Shown: positions 1 to 7,469 of the stretch, piece after piece
How the letters are laid out: every line of letters starts with the position of its first letter
How positions within the stretch are numbered: the stretch's first letter is position 1
DNA from: CBETVX01 sp965539935
GTDB taxonomy: Bacteria; Bacillota; Clostridia; Peptostreptococcales; Caminicellaceae
Assembly: GCA_965539935.1 (NCBI GenBank)
Contig: CBETVX010000069.1
Coordinates: 1-11,774, forward strand
Direction: 5' to 3'
DNA: 11,774 nucleotides
Position numbers and translations under genes: made by a program
Notes under the pieces: generated by a model
The model's database searches: none
Seen by the model: only the letters and a program-made list of their open reading frames with translations
What the model was told of the DNA's origin: nothing

Positions 1-1088
1 GGGAACTTAAAGAAAGAGCAGTATTATTCTTAGAAGAAGTAATTGAAGTAGGCGGATACTTTGAAGCAGTAGAAAAGGGATTCTTTGTAGATTCAGGTAT
101 GTATCCGGAAAGAAATGGCGATGGCATTGCAAGAAAAATTGATGGTGGAATAGGTGTAGGGACAGTTTATGAAAGAGATGAAGATTATATGGCTCCCGTA
201 ACTGCCCACTTTGGATATAATAACGTAGAGCAATACGATCCAAAGGCAGTAGACAATCCTTCTAGCTTAATAGACGGATGTACCTTTGAAAAGCCTGAAA
301 AAATAATATTTATTGATGAATTAGATGAAAATGACAATGTATATCTTCGTTTAGATGAAAGTGAAGAATTTAGGAATACCAATATGATTAAACCTGAGGT
401 AGAATGGTTGGCTGATGGAATAGTACAACTTGAATTATTCCTTCCAACAAGCAAAAGGATTGCTGAATTTGCTTCAATAGAAATAGCTAAAAAGATGGGA
501 CTAAATGAACCTGAAGTTATTCACAAAGAAGTAATGCATCCATCAGAAGGTACTAGAATTCAATTAAAGGGTAAAATTGATTTTGGTATAGATATTAATA
601 CCCTTGAAATACCACCTGAACCAGAAATAATGTCTGATGACGAAATAAGGGAAGATATTGAAAAGAATCCTATGAAAATTGTGGCAGGTACAGTTGGGGA
701 AGATGAACATTCAGTAGGATTAAGGGAAATAATCGATATAAAACATGGTGGTATTGAAAAATACGGTATAGAGTGCCATTATCTTGGAACATCTGTGCCA
801 GTAGAAAAATTGGTAGATGCAGCAATAGAACTTAATGCCGATGCTATATTGGCATCTACTATAATTAGTCATGATGATATCCATTATAAAAATATGAGAA
901 AGCTACATGAATATGCTATTGAAAAGGGTATAAGAGATAAAGTTATGATTGCTTGTGGAGGTACCCAAGTAACCCCTGAGATTGCTGAAAAACAAGGTAT
1001 CGATGCAGGTTTTGGAAGAGGTACTAAAGGGGTACATGTGGCTACATTCCTTGTAAAGAAAAGAAGGGAAATGAGCAATGAAAATTAA
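1..1088 (+). CDS. oraE: D-ornithine 4,5-aminomutase, large subunit OraE (C-terminal part, cut by left edge)
   Basis: Catalyses, with the small subunit OraS, the adenosylcobalamin- and PLP-dependent shift of the terminal amino group of D-ornithine to give 2,4-diaminopentanoate, in cytoplasmic ornithine fermentation. The reading frame is open from base 3 with no stop, so the ATG at 99 is internal and the true start lies off the left edge. About 361 codons are visible, roughly the C-terminal half of a protein that is usually about 730-740 residues. The B12-binding DxHxxG motif (DEHSVG) has its cobalt-ligand histidine at 708-710. Eleven residues on, the lysine at 741-743 (context IIDIKHGG) has the same spacing as the His618 and PLP-binding Lys629 reported for Clostridium sticklandii OraE. 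A Rossmann-type B12 fold follows, with LGTSVPVEKLV and ACGGTQVT segments. The next gene starts inside its last codons. oraS and the other pathway genes would be expected upstream, outside the window. Confidence 0.95.
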   Translation, partial: ELKERAVLFLEEVIEVGGYFEAVEKGFFVDSGMYPERNGDGIARKIDGGIGVGTVYERDEDYMAPVTAHFGYNNVEQYDPKAVDNPSSLIDGCTFEKPEKIIFIDELDENDNVYLRLDESEEFRNTNMIKPEVEWLADGIVQLELFLPTSKRIAEFASIEIAKKMGLNEPEVIHKEVMHPSEGTRIQLKGKIDFGIDINTLEIPPEPEIMSDDEIREDIEKNPMKIVAGTVGEDEHSVGLREIIDIKHGGIEKYGIECHYLGTSVPVEKLVDAAIELNADAILASTIISHDDIHYKNMRKLHEYAIEKGIRDKVMIACGGTQVTPEIAEKQGIDAGFGRGTKGVHVATFLVKKRREMSNEN

Positions 1089-2454
1089 TTTACTGGTAGC
1101 TGAAATAGGAAGTACAACTACAGTAGTAAATGCATTTGATGGTATAATGACTGACCAGCCCAAGTTTCTTGGGCAGGGTCAGGCTCCTACTACAGTAGTA
1201 GAGGGAGATGTGAATATTGGACTTAATAATGCTATTGAAAGTCTTAAAAATAATCTAGGAGTACAGGACCTAGAATATGAAGAAATGTTTGCTACTAGTA
1301 GTGCTGCTGGCGGACTTAAAATGACTGTACATGGACTTGTATATGATATGACCGTAAGGGCAGCTAGAGAGGCAGCCCTAGGGGCTGGAGCAAATATTCA
1401 TTTTGTTACTGCAGGTAGATTGAGAAGGTCAGATATAAGAAAGATTAAAGAAATTAATCCAAATATAATACTAATAGCTGGTGGAGTTGATTACGGAGAA
1501 AGGGATACGGCCCTTTATAATGCTGAAAAAATTGCCAACATTTCTGAACTTGATGTTCCAGTTATTTATGCTGGAAATATTGAGAATCATGAAGATGTTA
1601 AAGAAATTTTTGAAGAAAATAATAAGAGGCAGCTATTATATATAGTGGAAAATGTATATCCCAAAATTGATGTCTTAAATGTGGAGCCTACTAGAAAGGT
1701 CATACAAGATGCCTTTGAGGACCACATTATCCATGCTCCTGGAATGACTAAGGTAAGAGATTTAGTTAATGGCTCTATAATACCTACTCCAGGAGCCGTT
1801 ATGGAAGCATCAAAACTTCTGAAAGAGTATATAGGAGACTTACTTACTATTGACGTAGGTGGGGCTACAACCGATGTTCATTCGGTTACTGAAGGCAGTG
1901 AAGAGGTAAATAGAATATTAATAAGTCCTGAGCCCGAAGCTAAAAGAACTGTCGAGGGAGATTTAGGTGTCTATGTAAATATGAGAAATGTTTTAGATAT
2001 AATAGGAGTGGAAAACTTAGCTAAAGAAATAGACTTAGATGTTGATGAAGTAAAAAAACTAGCCGATAATCATAAACCAATTCCTACTACTGATAGAGAG
2101 AAAAAATTTGTTGAAAGACTTACTCTAGAGGCCGTATTAACTTCTGTTAACAGGCATAGTGGAGGCTTTAGAGACCTATATGGTAGTAGTGGAAAAAAAA
2201 CCTTAGCTGAAGGAAAGGATTTAACTAATGTTAAATGGATAGTAGGTACAGGTGGGGCATTAACAAGACTTCCTAGTAGAGTAGAAATACTTAAAAGAAT
2301 AGCTTACAGTAATAAAGGAGATAAATTACTTCCTAATAAAGAAGCTGAGATATTAATAGACAATGATTATATAATGGCTTCCTTGGGAGTGTTATCAAAA
2401 AAATACAGAGAAGGGGCTCTAAAACTTTTAAAAAAGAGTTTAAGAATTGATTAG
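1078..2454 (+). CDS. GlmL/MutL-family ornithine-degradation accessory protein (ASKHA ATPase)
   Basis: A 458-residue protein of the GlmL/MutL family, which accompanies B12-dependent mutases (glutamate mutase MutL/GlmL; a dedicated branch sits in ornithine clusters). The ASKHA nucleotide-binding signatures are visible: an N-terminal phosphate-1 motif EIGSTTT at residues 9-15 (Glu where Asp is common), a phosphate-2 motif IDVGGATTDVHSV at about 258-270, and an adenosine-type IVGTGGALTRL near residue 390. Its ATG lies within oraE and the overlap is 11 nt, which suggests translational coupling; an AAGGGA stretch just upstream can serve as ribosome binding site. The position between oraE and orr supports a job in assembling, protecting or reactivating the OraSE holoenzyme, but this role is inferred and not demonstrated by the sequence. 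It is cytoplasmic, with no signal peptide or membrane segment. The family is clear; the biochemical role is uncertain. Confidence 0.9.
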   Translation: MKINLLVAEIGSTTTVVNAFDGIMTDQPKFLGQGQAPTTVVEGDVNIGLNNAIESLKNNLGVQDLEYEEMFATSSAAGGLKMTVHGLVYDMTVRAAREAALGAGANIHFVTAGRLRRSDIRKIKEINPNIILIAGGVDYGERDTALYNAEKIANISELDVPVIYAGNIENHEDVKEIFEENNKRQLLYIVENVYPKIDVLNVEPTRKVIQDAFEDHIIHAPGMTKVRDLVNGSIIPTPGAVMEASKLLKEYIGDLLTIDVGGATTDVHSVTEGSEEVNRILISPEPEAKRTVEGDLGVYVNMRNVLDIIGVENLAKEIDLDVDEVKKLADNHKPIPTTDREKKFVERLTLEAVLTSVNRHSGGFRDLYGSSGKKTLAEGKDLTNVKWIVGTGGALTRLPSRVEILKRIAYSNKGDKLLPNKEAEILIDNDYIMASLGVLSKKYREGALKLLKKSLRID

Positions 2455-2481
2455 TTAAGCTGGGATTAAATCCCGGCTTAA
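2455..2481 (+). promoter_or_regulatory. Intercistronic hairpin between the GlmL-like gene and orr
   Basis: An 11-bp inverted repeat directly follows the stop codon: left arm 2455-2465 (TTAAGCTGGGA), 5-nt loop, right arm 2471-2481 (TCCCGGCTTAA), with a single G-U pair. It is followed by mixed A/T sequence (ATTTAATATTTAAATT) and not a clean T-run, so it is a poor intrinsic terminator. An mRNA-stability or partial-attenuation element between co-transcribed genes is the likelier reading. Confidence 0.5.
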
Positions 2482-2512
2482 ATTTAATATTTAAATTACA
2501 AGGAGTGGAAAA

Positions 2513-3577
2513 ATGAGTATATGTCCAAGGATTGAGATTAGCCTTAGAAAAATAGAACATAATACTAGAATAATAGCTAGTTTGTGTAAGAAATATGACA
2601 TAGATTTAGCAGGAGTTACCAAGTCCTTTTGTGCAATTCCTGAAGTAGCTAAAGTAATGGTAAAGGGAGGCATAAAGATTCTGGCTGATTCTAGATTAAA
2701 AAATCTAAAGAAACTTAGAGATATACCAGTGCCTAAGTTATTATTGAGATTACCTATGATAAGTAGGGTGGACGAAGTAGTTAAATATGCTGATATAAGT
2801 CTTAATTCAGAATTAAGCACAATAAAAAAGCTATCGGAAGCAGCAAAAAATCAGAATAAAGTCCATGATATAATTTTAATGGTTGACCTAGGAGATTTAA
2901 GAGAAGGTGTATGGCCTGATCATGTGGAAGAAGTTGTTAAAGAAATTTTAACCCTAGATGGGGTGAAATTAATAGGAGTAGGAACTAATTTAACCTGTTA
3001 TGGAGGAGTTATTCCTAATAGTGAAAATCTAGGTAAGCTATGTAATATTGCTGAAAGGATTGAGAGTAAATTTGGCCTCCAGCTTTCAATTATATCGGGA
3101 GGTAATTCAAGTAGTTTATATCTTCTTGAAAAAAATGAAATGCCTGAAAGGGTTAATAATCTTAGACCAGGAGAGGCTATAGTATTAGGTAGAGAAACGG
3201 CCTACGGAAATCCCATAAAGGATACATATCAAGATGCCTTTAATTTAGTTGCTGAAATTATAGAAATTAGAGAAAAACCTTCAGTTCCAATAGGTGAGAT
3301 AGGTATGGATGCCTTTGGAAATAAGCCTACATTTGTAGATAAAGGTATAAGAAAAAGGGCTATTTTAGCAGTAGGCAGACAGGATGTTAGCCCTGAAAGT
3401 TTAATGCCTATAGATGAAAAAATAGAGATTTTAGGCGCAAGTAGTGACCATTTGATAGTCGATGTGACAGATAGTGAAATTGATTATAAAGTAGGAGATG
3501 AAATAAGATTTAATGTAGATTATGGTGGACTTCTTCAATTAACTACATCAGAATATATCTATAAAGATATTAAATAA
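2513..3577 (+). CDS. orr: Ornithine racemase
   Basis: PLP-dependent racemase that interconverts L- and D-ornithine, feeding the D-isomer to OraSE. The 354-residue protein has the alanine-racemase N-terminal (YggS-like) TIM-barrel fold. The Schiff-base lysine is Lys37 in DLAGVTKSF. Further family-like segments are ILADSR, DISLNSE, MVDLGDLREG and the substrate/PLP-site stretch ISGGNSSSLYLL, with LRPGEAIVLGRE further on. The start ATG is well supported by an AAGGAGTGG ribosome binding site about 5 nt upstream. It is the last gene of the ornithine operon: the 58-nt gap from the GlmL-like gene holds a hairpin, and a strong terminator follows 24 nt after the stop. The pairing with oraE separates this gene from generic alanine or broad-specificity racemases. 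Confidence 0.93.
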   Translation: MSICPRIEISLRKIEHNTRIIASLCKKYDIDLAGVTKSFCAIPEVAKVMVKGGIKILADSRLKNLKKLRDIPVPKLLLRLPMISRVDEVVKYADISLNSELSTIKKLSEAAKNQNKVHDIILMVDLGDLREGVWPDHVEEVVKEILTLDGVKLIGVGTNLTCYGGVIPNSENLGKLCNIAERIESKFGLQLSIISGGNSSSLYLLEKNEMPERVNNLRPGEAIVLGRETAYGNPIKDTYQDAFNLVAEIIEIREKPSVPIGEIGMDAFGNKPTFVDKGIRKRAILAVGRQDVSPESLMPIDEKIEILGASSDHLIVDVTDSEIDYKVGDEIRFNVDYGGLLQLTTSEYIYKDIK

Positions 3578-3600
3578 TATACTCTACTATAAATTTTAAA

Positions 3601-3642
3601 AGCAGGATTTGTATTAATTACAAATTCTGCTATTTTGTTTTT
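3601..3642 (+). terminator. Intrinsic terminator of the ornithine operon
   Basis: A 13-bp stem with one G-U pair (3601-3613 AGCAGGATTTGTA with 3619-3631 TACAAATTCTGCT) and a 5-nt loop is followed by the T-rich tract ATTTTGTTTTT. It lies 24 nt after the orr stop codon and fits a rho-independent terminator that separates the catabolic operon from the genes to the right. Confidence 0.88.
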
Positions 3643-3703
3643 GGAACTAAAAATATTTTTTTGAGTATTATGTATTGACAAAAAAGAAGGAGGGTATTTT
3701 ATA

Positions 3704-3988
3704 ATGCTTGATAAATATAAAGAATATTATTTAATAGTTTTCAATTCAAAAAATTATGCTTATCAAATAGAAAGTTTTTTAAAAAAACTAAAAAGTGACA
3801 CAGAATTATTACAAGCCCCGAAGTATTTATCAAAGGGTTGTAATTTTGCTTTAAAATTTAAAAGTCATTCAGCCTTGGAGAAAGTCATGAATAAAATAGG
3901 GAAAGAAAATGGTAAGGTTTATAGAATATATAAACATCACTATGACCACAAAAAAAATAAAAGCATATATAAAATAGTATACAAATAA
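3704..3988 (+). CDS. DUF3343-like small protein (putative Se/S carrier-like)
   Basis: A 94-residue soluble protein. The first half (YYLIVFNSKNYAYQIESFL at about 8-26, then QAPKYLSKGCNFALKF at about 37-52) resembles DUF3343, the 'putative Se/S carrier-like' family of small proteins that pair an N-terminal YYLIVF-type strand with a conserved (S)SCG(L/I)A(L/I)xF segment. Here the corresponding cysteine is Cys46, with Asn in place of the usual Gly. It is the only cysteine in the protein. The C-terminal tail is rich in Lys, His and Tyr and looks lineage-specific. A near-perfect AAGGAGGG ribosome binding site (3687-3694) sits 9 nt before the ATG. It stands alone: a terminator lies upstream and a 128-nt gap precedes rmlD, with no clear terminator between, so read-through into the rml cluster is possible. 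The molecular function is unknown. Confidence 0.72.
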   Translation: MLDKYKEYYLIVFNSKNYAYQIESFLKKLKSDTELLQAPKYLSKGCNFALKFKSHSALEKVMNKIGKENGKVYRIYKHHYDHKKNKSIYKIVYK

Positions 3989-4116
3989 TAATTACTGTTT
4001 TTAAATTTCTTACAAGCTGTTAAAGGGTACGGTCATTTTTTAGATTAACCATTGATTTTGTACTAAAAAACAGAAGATATTTAATAGTCGATAGAAATCT
4101 AAAGGGGTAGTTCTAA

Positions 4117-4959
4117 GTGAAAATTTTAATTACTGGTTCCGAGGGGCAATTAGGCCTAGAATTAAAAAGACAGTTGACTAGTTATAATATAGAGTTTTTA
4201 GCCTTGAATAGATTGCAGTTAGACATATCTAATTTTGACCAAGTAAATAGAACAATATTAAATTTAAGGCCTGACGTTGTTATAAATTGTGGGGCCTATA
4301 CCAAGGTTGAAGAATCTGAAACAAATGAAATAGAAGCCTTTAAGGTAAATGGATTAGGACCTAAAAATATTGCAATAGCAACAGAGAAAATCAATAGTAA
4401 AATTATTCAGATTTCAACTGATTATGTTTTTGATGGAAAAGTAAATAGGCCCTATAGAGAACATGATGTACCTAACCCCCTAAATGTCTATGGTAAAAGT
4501 AAATTGGTAGGAGAAAATTTTGTTAAAGAATTTAATCATAAACATTTTATTATTAGAACTTCATGGCTATACGGTGAAGGAAATAATTTTGTGAAAACTA
4601 TTTTAAAAACAGCATCAAAAACTAATGAATTAAGCATAGTGGGGGATCAGATAGGAACTCCCACAAGCACTAAAGACTTGACTAAGGCAATACTAAATCT
4701 AATTAAGACTGAACAATATGGAATTTATCATGGTAGCTGTGAAGGAAGTTGTAGTTGGTATGAATTTGCTAAAAGGATATTAGAAATAAAAGACATAGAT
4801 ATAAGGGTAAATAAAATAACTACAGAGGAGCTTAATAGAGGTGCCAAAAGGCCTAAATATTCTGTTCTAGATAATTTTATGTTGAAATTAATGGGATTAA
4901 ACACCTTTAGATATTGGGAAGATTCACTGGAAGAATACCTAAAAAGTGAGGTGATTTAA
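4117..4959 (+). CDS. rmlD: dTDP-4-dehydrorhamnose reductase
   Basis: Final step of dTDP-L-rhamnose synthesis: NAD(P)H-dependent reduction of dTDP-4-dehydro-L-rhamnose. The 280-residue protein is a standard-length extended short-chain dehydrogenase (RmlD/RfbD). It has an N-terminal GxxGxxG nucleotide site (ITGSEGQLG, Gly7-Gly13), NCGAYTKVEESE (about 57-68), the STDYVFDG motif at 100-107 and the YGKSK active site (Tyr125, Lys129), which together with Thr101 form the expected triad. The start is GTG, chosen because AAAGGGG (4101-4107) lies 9 nt upstream and the frame then opens directly with the MKILITG strand. It is the first gene of the rhamnose cluster, and only one base separates its stop from the rmlA start, so they are surely co-transcribed. 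Confidence 0.95.
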   Translation: MKILITGSEGQLGLELKRQLTSYNIEFLALNRLQLDISNFDQVNRTILNLRPDVVINCGAYTKVEESETNEIEAFKVNGLGPKNIAIATEKINSKIIQISTDYVFDGKVNRPYREHDVPNPLNVYGKSKLVGENFVKEFNHKHFIIRTSWLYGEGNNFVKTILKTASKTNELSIVGDQIGTPTSTKDLTKAILNLIKTEQYGIYHGSCEGSCSWYEFAKRILEIKDIDIRVNKITTEELNRGAKRPKYSVLDNFMLKLMGLNTFRYWEDSLEEYLKSEVI

Positions 4960-4960
4960 A

Positions 4961-5821
4961 ATGAAGGGTATAGTATTGGCAGGGGGATTGGGAACCAGGT
5001 TATATCCTATTACAAAGGTTATATCTAAACATTTATTACCCATATACGATAAACCTATGATATATTACCCGATTTCAATCCTCCTTCTTTCTGGGATAAA
5101 AGAAATATTAATTATTTCAGATAAAAGGGATTTGAAAACATTTCAAAACCTGTTAGGTGATGGTGGCCAATTGGGAATATCATTTTCATATTTAGTCCAG
5201 GAAAAGCCTAGGGGAATTGCAGAAGCCTTCATAGTTGGTGAAGAATTTATTGGAGAAGATAAGGTAGCCCTAGTATTAGGAGATAATATTTTTTATGGTT
5301 ATAGATTAACCGAGGTCTTAAAAAGAGCTGCTTCATTAGAAAAGGGGGCAGTTATATTTGGATATCATATAAAAAATCCTAAAGATTATGGAGTAGTTGA
5401 GTTTGATAAAAATGGCAAAATAATATCATTAGAGGAAAAGCCATTAAAGCCTAAATCTAGTTATGCAGTACCAGGACTATATTTTTATGATAATGAGGTG
5501 GTGAAAATTGCTAAGGATATTAAACCATCCCAGAGAGGGGAGCTAGAAATAACATCGGTAAATAAAGTGTATTTAAAGAATAAAAAATTAAGGGTAATAC
5601 CATTAAGTGAAGATATTACTTGGTTAGATACAGGAACATATGATGGATTAGTAAGGGCCACATCTTTTGTTAAAACTGTTAGAGAAATGGAGGGAATCAG
5701 TATAGGTTGTATAGAGGAAATTGTTTACAAGATGGGATATATAGATAATAAGCAACTCCTTAGATTGGCTAATAATCTATTGAAAACAAATTATGGTGAG
5801 TATCTAATGAATTTAATATAG
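4961..5821 (+). CDS. rmlA: Glucose-1-phosphate thymidylyltransferase
   Basis: First committed step of the pathway: dTTP + glucose-1-phosphate gives dTDP-glucose + PPi. The 286 residues are close to the usual ~290 of the short RmlA/RfbA type. The N-terminal nucleotidyl-transfer signature LAGGLGTRLYP (6-16; Leu10 where Ser is common) is followed by SKHLLPIYDKPMIYYP, with the conserved Lys23. LGDNIFYG (106-113) carries the metal-binding Asp108, EEKP (158-161) contributes sugar contacts, and WLDTGTYDGL contains the second metal Asp223. The ribosome binding site GAGGTGAT lies in the tail of rmlD, one sign of coupling. The product is also a branch point for other dTDP-sugars, but the full rmlDACB set here points to rhamnose. 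Confidence 0.96.
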   Translation: MKGIVLAGGLGTRLYPITKVISKHLLPIYDKPMIYYPISILLLSGIKEILIISDKRDLKTFQNLLGDGGQLGISFSYLVQEKPRGIAEAFIVGEEFIGEDKVALVLGDNIFYGYRLTEVLKRAASLEKGAVIFGYHIKNPKDYGVVEFDKNGKIISLEEKPLKPKSSYAVPGLYFYDNEVVKIAKDIKPSQRGELEITSVNKVYLKNKKLRVIPLSEDITWLDTGTYDGLVRATSFVKTVREMEGISIGCIEEIVYKMGYIDNKQLLRLANNLLKTNYGEYLMNLI

Positions 5822-5835
5822 ATTGGGGTGAATTA

Positions 5836-6396
5836 ATGAAAAAGTTTAAACTTATCAAGACCCATATAGAGGGTTTATATATTATAGAACCTTATGTCTT
5901 TAAAGATAATAGAGGATACTTTATGGAAACCTATAATGAAAAAGACTTTAAAGAAGCTGGATTAAGTATGAATTTTGTACAAGATAATCAATCTAAGTCA
6001 AAAAAAGGGGTCATAAGGGGACTACATTTTCAAAAAACATTTCCCCAAGGCAAATTAGTTAGAGTTATAAAAGGAGAAATATTTGATGTTGCCGTGGATA
6101 TTAGAAAAGATTCAAAGACTTTTGCTAAGTGGTTTGGAATAAACTTATCTGAGGAAAACAAAAAGCAAATTTATATTCCAAAGGGATTTGCCCATGGATT
6201 TTTAGTTTTGTCCGATGAGGCAGAGGTTATATATAGATGTACAGAATTTTATCATCCTGAAGATGAAGGGGGAATTCTTTGGAATGATTCGGATATAGGA
6301 ATAAATTGGCCCTTAGATAGAGTAGAAGAAGTAATCCTTTCGGAAAAGGATAAAAGATGGAAAAAACTTAGAGAACAAGGGTTGGGATATAATTAA
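5836..6396 (+). CDS. rmlC: dTDP-4-dehydrorhamnose 3,5-epimerase
   Basis: Double epimerisation of dTDP-4-keto-6-deoxyglucose at C3 and C5, the third pathway step. The 186-residue cupin protein has the family's usual length. Key features are the substrate-binding EPYVFKDNRGYF segment (18-29), the catalytic histidine in RGLHFQ (His64), PQGKLVRVIKGEIFDVAVDIR, KGFAHGF with His120, and the catalytic tyrosine in EVIYRCTEFYHP (Tyr133). It starts 14 nt after rmlA behind a GGGGTGA ribosome binding site. A 66- to 75-nt gap before rmlB is the largest in the pathway block but shows no terminator. Confidence 0.95.
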   Translation: MKKFKLIKTHIEGLYIIEPYVFKDNRGYFMETYNEKDFKEAGLSMNFVQDNQSKSKKGVIRGLHFQKTFPQGKLVRVIKGEIFDVAVDIRKDSKTFAKWFGINLSEENKKQIYIPKGFAHGFLVLSDEAEVIYRCTEFYHPEDEGGILWNDSDIGINWPLDRVEEVILSEKDKRWKKLREQGLGYN

Positions 6397-6455
6397 TTAG
6401 TTTTAAAGAAGCAATAAAAGAATGATAAGGAATGAGGACTATTTTATTAGTGAAT

Positions 6456-6460
6456 AGGGG
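6456..6460 (+). promoter_or_regulatory. Ribosome binding site deciding the rmlB start
   Basis: AGGGG is the only Shine-Dalgarno-like stretch near the start of rmlB. Its distance of 2 nt to GTG 6463 and 11 nt to TTG 6472 favours the TTG, although 11 nt is slightly long. No in-frame start exists further upstream because a TGA lies at 6451-6453. Confidence 0.5.
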
Positions 6461-6471
6461 CTGTGGATATA

Positions 6472-7461
6472 TTGAAAAGTTTATTAGTAACGGGTGGCGC
6501 TGGTTTTATAGGAAGTAATTTCATAAGATATATACTTAATAAATATAGGGATTATAAAATAATAAACTTAGATTTACTAACATATGCAGGTAATCTTGAA
6601 AATCTAAAGGACATAGAGGACAATCCAAACTATATATTTATTAAAGGAGATATTACAGATGAAAAACTTGTAGAAAAAATAGTATCTAGGGGAATAGATT
6701 ATATAATAAATTTTGCAGCAGAGTCCCATGTGGATAGAAGTATAGAAGATTCCCAGTGTTTTGTAAGAACTAATACTATGGGGACACAAGTACTTTTAAG
6801 TGCTATTAGAAAGTATGAAATAAAAAAATATGTACAAATTTCTACCGATGAAGTATATGGTTCATTAGGTAAAACTGGAGTTTTTACAGAAGAAACTCCC
6901 CTTCAACCTAATAACCCCTATTCAGCAAGTAAGGCTAGTGGAGATTTATTGATTAGAGCATATTATGAAACCTATAAGTTACCAGTTAATATTACAAGGT
7001 GTTCAAATAACTATGGACCATATCAACTACCAGAAAAATTAATTCCTCTAATGATAACAAATGCCATTGAAAATAAAGATTTACCTGTATATGGAGATGG
7101 GTTGCATATAAGGGATTGGATACATGTTTTAGACCATTGTAGTGCAATAGATTTAGTTCTTCATAAAGGCAAAATAGGGGAGATATACAATATAGGTAGT
7201 AATAATGAAAAAACAAATATTGAGATTGTAAGGCAGATTTTAAAGATACTAGATAAGCCTGAAGGATTGATAAAATATGTTGATGATAGACTAGGACATG
7301 ATAGAAGATATGCTATTGATTCAAGTAAAATACAAAGGGAATTAGGTTGGAAACCCATATATGATTTTAAAGAAGGTTTAGAGGAAACAGTGAAATGGTA
7401 TGTGGAAAATAAAATTTGGTGGGAAAGTCTAAAGGAGAAAAAAAGACTGAATAAGAGGTAA
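6472..7461 (+). CDS. rmlB: dTDP-glucose 4,6-dehydratase
   Basis: Second pathway step: NAD+-dependent conversion of dTDP-glucose to dTDP-4-keto-6-deoxyglucose. It is an extended short-chain dehydrogenase with the TGGAGFIGSNF dinucleotide site (7-17), FAAESHVDRS (about 81-90), the STDEVYG catalytic motif with Thr125, Asp126 and Glu127, and YSASK with Tyr150/Lys154; TRCSNNYGPYQ and IRDWIHVLDH are typical RmlB segments. Two starts are possible. GTG at 6463 lies only 2 nt after the AGGGG at 6456-6460, too close for a normal ribosome binding site. TTG at 6472 is 11 nt away and gives the family-like N terminus MKSLLVTGGAGFIG, so TTG is preferred here (329 residues; 332 from the GTG). Confidence 0.95.
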   Translation: MKSLLVTGGAGFIGSNFIRYILNKYRDYKIINLDLLTYAGNLENLKDIEDNPNYIFIKGDITDEKLVEKIVSRGIDYIINFAAESHVDRSIEDSQCFVRTNTMGTQVLLSAIRKYEIKKYVQISTDEVYGSLGKTGVFTEETPLQPNNPYSASKASGDLLIRAYYETYKLPVNITRCSNNYGPYQLPEKLIPLMITNAIENKDLPVYGDGLHIRDWIHVLDHCSAIDLVLHKGKIGEIYNIGSNNEKTNIEIVRQILKILDKPEGLIKYVDDRLGHDRRYAIDSSKIQRELGWKPIYDFKEGLEETVKWYVENKIWWESLKEKKRLNKR

Positions 7462-7469
7462 AGCTAAGA

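Noticed and set aside
185..454. Open - strand frames inside oraE, rmlB and the glycosyltransferase gene
   Set aside because: They lie entirely antisense to well-supported genes, lack ribosome binding sites and have low-complexity Ser/Leu/Phe-rich translations typical of the reverse strand of AT-rich genes.
3675..3705. TTGACA and TATAAT boxes upstream of the DUF3343-like gene
   Set aside because: The spacing is 19 nt, the TATAAT overlaps the ATG, and the strong ribosome binding site lies between the boxes. A transcript from it would start inside the gene, so it cannot be this gene's promoter.
3989..4116. Promoter or terminator between the DUF3343-like gene and rmlD
   Set aside because: TTGATT near 4053 has no good -10 partner, and the only complementary stretches (CTGTTTTT/AAAAACAG) are about 70 nt apart. 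Nothing here is strong enough to annotate.
6432..6518. 28-codon ORF beginning ATG 6432 ahead of rmlB
   Set aside because: Its only ribosome-binding-like AAGGA touches the ATG, and it runs out of frame into rmlB. It has no recognisable product.
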